In this document: piece by piece, positions 55,300-60,443 of the stretch | How positions within the stretch are numbered: the first letter of the stretch is position 1 | Layout of the letters: each line of letters begins with the position of its first letter | From: a virus | DNA length: 60,443 nt | Virus record (IMG/VR): IMGVR_UViG_3300042453_000310 | Span: 1 to 60,443 of that record | Strand: one strand, 5' to 3' | Notes under the pieces: model-generated | What the model saw: only the letters and a program-made list of their open reading frames with translations | Database searches by the model: none | Told to the model about the DNA's origin: nothing | Translations under genes and position numbers: made by a program

Positions 55300-58194
55300 A
55301 TGACTCCGCTTGAGTTTTTAGCGGTTGTTCTGCCGCCGCCAGAATTTGGTCGGTACTGTGTAGCAGAACTTACTAGGACGAAAGAGCATGTGTTTGTTGA
55401 CGCGCTCGATCAGACCACAGCGCCAATTAAAGGTTGGCACGACAGCAAGCTAGATGTTTACTTTGCCTTGGCTACTTTTGGCAAGGAAGACAACCGACAA
55501 GCTGTAAACGCAAGGTATGTGAAGTCCCTGTTTATCGACATGGATGGCTATGCATCGAAGAAAGATGCCGCCCTTGCGCTCAATGCGTTCTTGGAAAAGA
55601 CTGGCCTTGATGCTTTGGGCACGCCCTATGTAGTCGGCTCTGGTGGTGGGTTGCACTGCTACTGGCCACTACTTACTGCCGTTCCTATCGACTCATGGAA
55701 GCCGGTGGCTGAGAACTTCAAACGCCTGTGCAAGCAGGAGAACATGGCGATCGACATGACCGTGACGGCAGATGCCGCCCGAGTCTTGCGTGTGCCTGAC
55801 ACAACCAACTTTAAGAAGAAGTACGCAACGCCGCGCCCTGTGCGCATACTGACTGAAGGCGATGTGTTCAGCTTCGAGGGTCTGGCGACTCTCATCCGAG
55901 AGAAACTGACAGGCGCAGTATATGAGCCTGTGGCTACACCAGCACTTGACTTGCCCGGACAGCGGCCAACCAAGGCAACGCCATCGGCTACGACAGTGAA
56001 GCTGTATGAGAACAGCATCACCAAGTTCAAACCGATATGGCTTGCTACGCAAAATGGCCGTGGCTGTGGTCAGTTAGCGCACTACGTGGAGCATGCAACC
56101 GAGGACGGCATGGAGCCGATCTGGAGGGGCTTGCTGTCATGGACGAAGGTTTGTGAAGACGGCAACAAGGCGGCTGTCTGGCTAAGCCAGATGCACCCCT
56201 ACGAGCCTGAGCGCATGAACCAGAAGCTGCAAAGCATCAAGGGCCCATACCCCTGCGTCAAGATGGACTCAGAGAACCCCGGAGTGTGCCAATCATGCGC
56301 GCATTGGGGCAAGATAACCAACCCCCTGATCTTGGGACGCGAGTTGTCTGTTGAGGTGGAAGAGAAAGAGATCGAGGTAAGGCTACCAAGCGACAGCACA
56401 GTCACTGCGAAAGAAGTCATCAAGGTCATGCGCCCAACACCGCCACGGGGTTACGCCTACGGCACAAACGGCGGTGTGTTCATGGAGCGCACAGTAGAAG
56501 ACGATGAGGGCGTTAAGTCCAAGAAGCAAGTGATGCTGTTGCCTTACGAGTTGTTTGTTGTGGACATCCTCAACAGCAACAACGACCACACTGTACACAT
56601 GATTGCGCTTAGACCCGAAGGGGCGCTGAATGTAACCATGCCGCAGAAGGCGGTGGTCAGCAAAGACGAAACGGTGAAAGCACTGGCAAGCCAAAACATA
56701 GTGGCGGCTTTTGGTGCCAACAATGACAAAAACTTATTTGAATATGTGAGGGCATGCGTGGAAGAATCTAGCACTAACAAAACACCAATCAAAGTTCCAG
56801 ACAGCTATGGTTGGCAACCTGACAACTCGTATGTATTTGCGGGTCGTATTTTTACTAAGGGTAAACCCCCTGTCAAAGTCCCAATGCCGGGCTTGGAGAA
56901 CATTACCAAGAACACCGAGCCTCGTGGCACTATGGAGCAGTGGCGCATCTTCATAGAGATGATGATTGCCAAGAAGATGTGGGATCACCTAGCCGTTTTG
57001 CTAGCCGGTGCTGGCGCACCTTTCATGCGCTTCACAGGCATCTACGGCATGACGTACCACTGCGCTAGTACCGAGTCTGGTACGGGTAAGACGCTTGCTC
57101 TGGAGGCTGCGGCATCGGTCTGGGGACACCCCACCCACTACCGCACAGGCAAGAGCACATCTCCTGTGGCTATGCAACAACGCCTTGGACTACTCAACAG
57201 CCACCCGCTGATTACTGACGAGATCACGTCCAAGAACCGAGACGACTTCGAGTGGTTGCCTGAGTTCCTGTTGGATATGACCGAGGGTCGGGGCAAGGAG
57301 CGTATGGAGTCTGGCTCCAACAAAGAGCGCTTAAACTTGTCCACATGGATGACCAACGCCCTGATGTCATCTAACACCCACATCGTGGACTATTTGACTG
57401 GTGGGCGTGCCCACTCATCTGAGGGTGAACTGCGCCGCTTGCTTGAGTTTGTGCTTGAAGACGAGTTGTCTTGGGAGCCACACGAGATTGAGATCATCAA
57501 GTCCTTGCAATCTAACTACGCTGTGGCCGGTTACGCACTGTCTCAGTACCTTGCTGACAATGTGGATCAGTTCCCTAAGATGGTGGGCGAAGCCGTTGCC
57601 GGTATGTACACTGAGTTCAAGGCAACCAACGATGAACGCTTCTGGATGGCAGGGGTTGGATGCTCTGTATGCGCCCTCAAAGCGTTTAAAGAGCTTGGCG
57701 TGGTGGACATACCCTACCGCCCTATTCTGAACTCCTACAAGAAAGCTGTGGACTACATGCGAGCTAGCATGAAGAGCAGTGTGCGCACCGCTGTGGATGT
57801 ACTGAACTCCTACACCCGTGACAACTACGGCAGTTTTGTGGTGATTAAGCCTAGCAAGGGCGGCCTCATGGCTGAACTGGGTAGCGGCAAGGATATCGAC
57901 CTGACGATCACGCGCAACAAGGTGTTTGGTCGGGTGGAGCATGAGCCGATCCCCAACCACATCGACTACTTCATCGAGGAGCAACTGCTCAAGGCGTACT
58001 GCGCCACCATGAGCTTCGGGTATTCGTCATTTAAGCGCCAGCTTGAACAACTGTACAACGTAGAGTATCTTAAGAAAGATATGATGGCCAAGACCAAGGG
58101 GCCGCAGATGCGGGTCACAGTTATGAAAATCAGACGCGAGATTATTGATGCCGATGAAGTACTACTCACTGCGCCTTCCGTGGGAGAAAGTTGA
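55300..58194 (+). CDS. Primase-helicase fusion, 964 aa
   Basis: The N-terminal region has an archaeo-eukaryotic-type primase pattern: FIDMDGY (Asp80, Asp82), SGGGLHCYWPL (residues 114-123, His119) and TADAARVLRVPDTTNFK. The C-terminal region has a helicase/ATPase with Walker A ESGTGKT (residues 592-598) and Walker B-like LITDEITSK, resembling DUF927-type helicases. Priming and unwinding are thus fused, as in other phages that lack separate DnaB and DnaG. A Cys cluster (CQSCAHWG, about residue 330) may bind zinc. Confidence 0.85.
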   Translation: MTPLEFLAVVLPPPEFGRYCVAELTRTKEHVFVDALDQTTAPIKGWHDSKLDVYFALATFGKEDNRQAVNARYVKSLFIDMDGYASKKDAALALNAFLEKTGLDALGTPYVVGSGGGLHCYWPLLTAVPIDSWKPVAENFKRLCKQENMAIDMTVTADAARVLRVPDTTNFKKKYATPRPVRILTEGDVFSFEGLATLIREKLTGAVYEPVATPALDLPGQRPTKATPSATTVKLYENSITKFKPIWLATQNGRGCGQLAHYVEHATEDGMEPIWRGLLSWTKVCEDGNKAAVWLSQMHPYEPERMNQKLQSIKGPYPCVKMDSENPGVCQSCAHWGKITNPLILGRELSVEVEEKEIEVRLPSDSTVTAKEVIKVMRPTPPRGYAYGTNGGVFMERTVEDDEGVKSKKQVMLLPYELFVVDILNSNNDHTVHMIALRPEGALNVTMPQKAVVSKDETVKALASQNIVAAFGANNDKNLFEYVRACVEESSTNKTPIKVPDSYGWQPDNSYVFAGRIFTKGKPPVKVPMPGLENITKNTEPRGTMEQWRIFIEMMIAKKMWDHLAVLLAGAGAPFMRFTGIYGMTYHCASTESGTGKTLALEAAASVWGHPTHYRTGKSTSPVAMQQRLGLLNSHPLITDEITSKNRDDFEWLPEFLLDMTEGRGKERMESGSNKERLNLSTWMTNALMSSNTHIVDYLTGGRAHSSEGELRRLLEFVLEDELSWEPHEIEIIKSLQSNYAVAGYALSQYLADNVDQFPKMVGEAVAGMYTEFKATNDERFWMAGVGCSVCALKAFKELGVVDIPYRPILNSYKKAVDYMRASMKSSVRTAVDVLNSYTRDNYGSFVVIKPSKGGLMAELGSGKDIDLTITRNKVFGRVEHEPIPNHIDYFIEEQLLKAYCATMSFGYSSFKRQLEQLYNVEYLKKDMMAKTKGPQMRVTVMKIRREIIDADEVLLTAPSVGES

Positions 58195-58357
58195 GAAGGG
58201 GCAGGGGTTTTTTATACCCTGCCTCGACACCGAAGCCATGAAAGAGTGGGGCTTAAAGAAAGCCTTCTCCTTGCGGATACTAGATGCCCACGCTAGCGTG
58301 GGCATCCTCGACGGCAAGCTCGGGGTTATGTTTTACCGGAAGCCTCAATTCGTTTAA
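58148..58357 (+). CDS. Small conserved phage protein, 69 aa
   Basis: The protein MPMKYYSLRLPWEKVEKGQG FFIPCLDTEAMKEWGLKKA... DAHASVGILDGKLGVMFYRK is a short conserved protein known from many phages, often next to replication or regulatory genes. It starts inside the end of the primase-helicase gene; ATG 58154 is an alternative start. The perfect palindrome at 58283-58306 encodes its DAHASVGI. The last 32 bp overlap the giant late gene in the opposite direction. Confidence 0.75.
   Translation: MPMKYYSLRLPWEKVEKGQGFFIPCLDTEAMKEWGLKKAFSLRILDAHASVGILDGKLGVMFYRKPQFV
58283..58306. repeat. Perfect 24-bp palindrome at the convergent junction
   Basis: One half-site is GATGCCCACGCT and the other is its exact reverse complement, centred at CT|AG. 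It lies in the last plus-strand gene, 20 bp from the end of the giant minus-strand gene, where early and late transcription meet. No U-run on either side. Confidence 0.9.
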
Positions 58358-60443
58358 TAGCCGCCTCAAACTTCTCAGAGATAGCCTGCCGAGCATCGTT
58401 GATTCGGTCGATACGCTTGCGTTTTTCTTCCCCTGACAGACCCGCCATACCTGTAACACGCTCTTCGTCTGCACGCAGTCGGCCCATCTGTGTGCGGTAC
58501 TGGTTAGCTATGCCTGCCGACACAATCTCTGTGCGGTTGTCAGCCAAGAACTCTTTAGCGTCTGCTGCACGGCCTTGCTTGAGCATGCTGTCGTAAGTGT
58601 CTTTAGCTTGCTTAGACTCCTTGGCTATGCGGTACACCACATCAGCATCAGCACCGCCATACTTCTTCTGGAACGAGCTGCCAATAAACGGCATGTCTGT
58701 GATGCGTTTCTCTGGGGCTTCGCCTTGCGTTTCCTTGCGGAACAAGCCATTGGCTGCAGCCGCAATAATCAGCGGTAGCTGACCAAAGTAGCCGTTAGAG
58801 ATGTGCTCAATCTGTATAGGCGACAGCATTGGCAACATTTTGCTCATAGATTTGGCGACTTCGGTCGTGCTTACATTGAAGCGCTCGGCAGTAGTCTTGT
58901 CCTGCATGCGTTGAGACTCGATGTCGCTACCTGTGTAAAAGTTCTTGTTGCTGTAAACCTCAAACGCAGGCTTAATAATCTGCGGCATAAACTTGGACGA
59001 GTAGCCGGGGATCGACATCAAGAACATATCGCGCAGTGCGTCAAACTGTTGCTTGCCATCCGTCTCCGCTTTCATAGCGTCTACTGCGGCAACAGCCAAC
59101 GAGAAGAACCAGCCAGCCTCATAGGGGATAGGCAGCTTAAACGGCTCTTCAACGCCCGGCACAGGGATAAAGAAATTGCTGTACTTGTCCTTTGGCTTGG
59201 CACGTTTGAAGGCTTCGTCGTCTTCCATAGCCATGGCGTAAACCACGCCAACGCCCACCAACAACATGGCGTTGTTGAAAAACTTCTGCTTGATCTTTTG
59301 CTGTTCTTCAAACGGCATTTGACCTGTAGCGGCTTTGTACAGCACGTTCAAGCCTTGGATCTGCGCATTAAAGAACGGGATCAAACGGCTGGCGTACTGC
59401 ACAGTAGGTGACAGACCACGCTTGTAGAAGTTCATCGACTCCATAGTCATCAAGTCGGCCTCGACTTCAGACAATCCGTTCTTGATTGCGTTTTGGAACA
59501 CCAACGCACGGGTAGCAGCATCGGCACGCATCGCGGCTCTGTCCATCGTAGCAAACAACTGGTTAACAGCGCCTTGTTGGTTACCCGCCAACTGCAATGC
59601 CATCTTAGCAATGTCGTCTGGGTCTCCTGTAAAGATGCCGCTTTGGACTAGGCCACGCTTGATGAGCTCTTCGCCTGCCTTGCTTGTACCGCGAGTCATA
59701 CGTACAAACTCAGTGGCAGCTTTAACAACCGCTGTTAGAGGGTTGTAGTTCAGACCGCCTGTAAACGATGCGGCCATTGGGTCACGAATTAACTGACGCG
59801 CAATATAGATTGGCATGCGGGTCACACCAGAACGCAGGAGATCGCCCGCAAGCCCGCCAATCTTCAAAAACGCAGGGAGCGTCAAGTGAGCGCCTTCCAA
59901 GCTCTTTACAATCAACTCAGCAGGGATACCACCCATGATGGTGTCGTCGGTTTTAACGCGTACCCAGCGGTCGCCCGTGTCTTTAGGATCGGCAGGGTCT
60001 GGCTCTTGGTTAAAGCGGACAATGTCTGCACCCGTCGGGCCTTTCCCTTTGTGGATTGGCATGGCGTTGGTTATCTTGCCTTCCTTGTCCACGGGGCCTT
60101 TGCCCGCACCAATTGATTGGAACGCGTAGCCCACATTGCGGGCTGCAAGGTTTGTCAGCGCTTTGTCTGTAATGAGCAGTGTGTTGCGTGGGAGCGACTC
60201 AGTCAGGGGAAGGATGCGAGTCTCGCCACCTTTGAGTTCCGCCAAGTACGGCTGGTATCTAACATCGCCGATGTTGATAGTGACTTCGTCACTAAAGACA
60301 AGATCAGCCATCCCGTTCTCACGAACGCGGTAGAACGGAACATAGTCACCGTCTTTGAGCAGCTTGGCTGCCGTCTCTTTGGGTATTGCGCCAGTTGAAG
60401 CCAAGAACTTAATCAAGCCTGCGTTGTATGCGTTGTACGTACT
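58326..60443 (-). CDS. Giant polyvalent virion protein, C-terminal part
   Basis: This is the C-terminal 643 residues of the gene that starts at 8307, plus 62 codons (60258-60443) that duplicate bases 1-186. It begins around DYVPFYRVRENG and contains hydrophobic segments (NNAMLLVGVGVVYAMAM near 59260), consistent with a membrane-interacting ejection protein. The pattern resembles the C-terminal 'large polyvalent protein' (LPD) regions of phage giant proteins; I recognise this from memory. It ends RIEASGKT-stop, and the last 32 bp overlap the convergent plus-strand gene ending at 58357. An internal TTG at 60416 could be mistaken for a start, but the frame is continuous upstream. Confidence 0.85.
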   Translation of the reverse strand, partial: STYNAYNAGLIKFLASTGAIPKETAAKLLKDGDYVPFYRVRENGMADLVFSDEVTINIGDVRYQPYLAELKGGETRILPLTESLPRNTLLITDKALTNLAARNVGYAFQSIGAGKGPVDKEGKITNAMPIHKGKGPTGADIVRFNQEPDPADPKDTGDRWVRVKTDDTIMGGIPAELIVKSLEGAHLTLPAFLKIGGLAGDLLRSGVTRMPIYIARQLIRDPMAASFTGGLNYNPLTAVVKAATEFVRMTRGTSKAGEELIKRGLVQSGIFTGDPDDIAKMALQLAGNQQGAVNQLFATMDRAAMRADAATRALVFQNAIKNGLSEVEADLMTMESMNFYKRGLSPTVQYASRLIPFFNAQIQGLNVLYKAATGQMPFEEQQKIKQKFFNNAMLLVGVGVVYAMAMEDDEAFKRAKPKDKYSNFFIPVPGVEEPFKLPIPYEAGWFFSLAVAAVDAMKAETDGKQQFDALRDMFLMSIPGYSSKFMPQIIKPAFEVYSNKNFYTGSDIESQRMQDKTTAERFNVSTTEVAKSMSKMLPMLSPIQIEHISNGYFGQLPLIIAAAANGLFRKETQGEAPEKRITDMPFIGSSFQKKYGGADADVVYRIAKESKQAKDTYDSMLKQGRAADAKEFLADNRTEIVSAGIANQYRTQMGRLRADEERVTGMAGLSGEEKRKRIDRINDARQAISEKFEAAIKRIEASGKT
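60258..60443. repeat. Overlapping end of the circular assembly (right copy)
   Basis: This is the partner of 1-186. It carries the alternative allele at four synonymous sites. Joining the window here restores the reading frame of the giant virion protein. Confidence 0.9.

Noticed and set aside
38245-58357. Lysogeny module
   Set aside because: HTH proteins are present, but there is no integrase, excisionase, partition system or attachment-site-like repeat.

Overview
This window is the complete, circularly assembled genome of a tailed bacteriophage with no bacterial flanks. Bases 1-186 and 60258-60443 are the same locus, with 4 mismatches that are all synonymous, so the unique circle is about 60,257 bp cut inside a gene. 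A P22-like set of head and tail-hub genes, no tail sheath or long tape-measure gene, very large internal (ejection) protein candidates and an A-family DNA polymerase point to a podovirus-like lytic phage of a Gram-negative bacterium, probably aquatic. That host guess rests on resemblance of its proteins to environmental phage families that I remember; nothing in the sequence names the host. I see no integrase, CI-type lysogeny module, tRNA, CRISPR array or insertion sequence.

The genome has two opposed halves. From a divergent control region at 38.2-38.6 kb, the minus-strand late half reads leftward through small and large terminase, portal, a GroES-like co-chaperonin, scaffold, capsid genes, a row of small Lys/Gly-rich proteins, neck and tail connectors, fibre-like glycine-rich proteins, a multi-gene lysis cassette (several small membrane proteins, GH108 muramidase, 3TM holin), the tail hub, and finally four very large internal virion protein candidates. 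The last of these is about 3,412 residues long, crosses the cut, and carries a zincin motif, an ADP-ribosyltransferase-like segment and long coiled coils: a polyvalent protein.

The plus-strand early half reads rightward from 38.6 to 58.4 kb. Its first 8 kb is accessory: small unknown proteins, then a cassette of a predicted amidoligase plus a class II glutamine amidotransferase, with copies of an oriented 16-bp hairpin element (GGGGAA-CTTG-TTCCCC) scattered throughout. The second part is replication and recombination: VRR-NUC nuclease, A-family DNA polymerase, a HExxH metalloprotease-like protein, a PD-(D/E)XK nuclease, a small HNH protein, an SNF2-type helicase, a probable ssDNA-binding protein, an HTH protein behind a highly structured leader, and a primase-helicase fusion. 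The two halves converge and overlap by 32 bp at 58.3 kb, next to a perfect 24-bp palindrome.

The least explained parts are the dispersed CUUG-loop hairpin that lies both between and inside genes, the amidoligase/amidotransferase cassette it surrounds, the structured intergenic regions at 39.4-39.7 and 54.7-54.8 kb, and the giant polyvalent protein.
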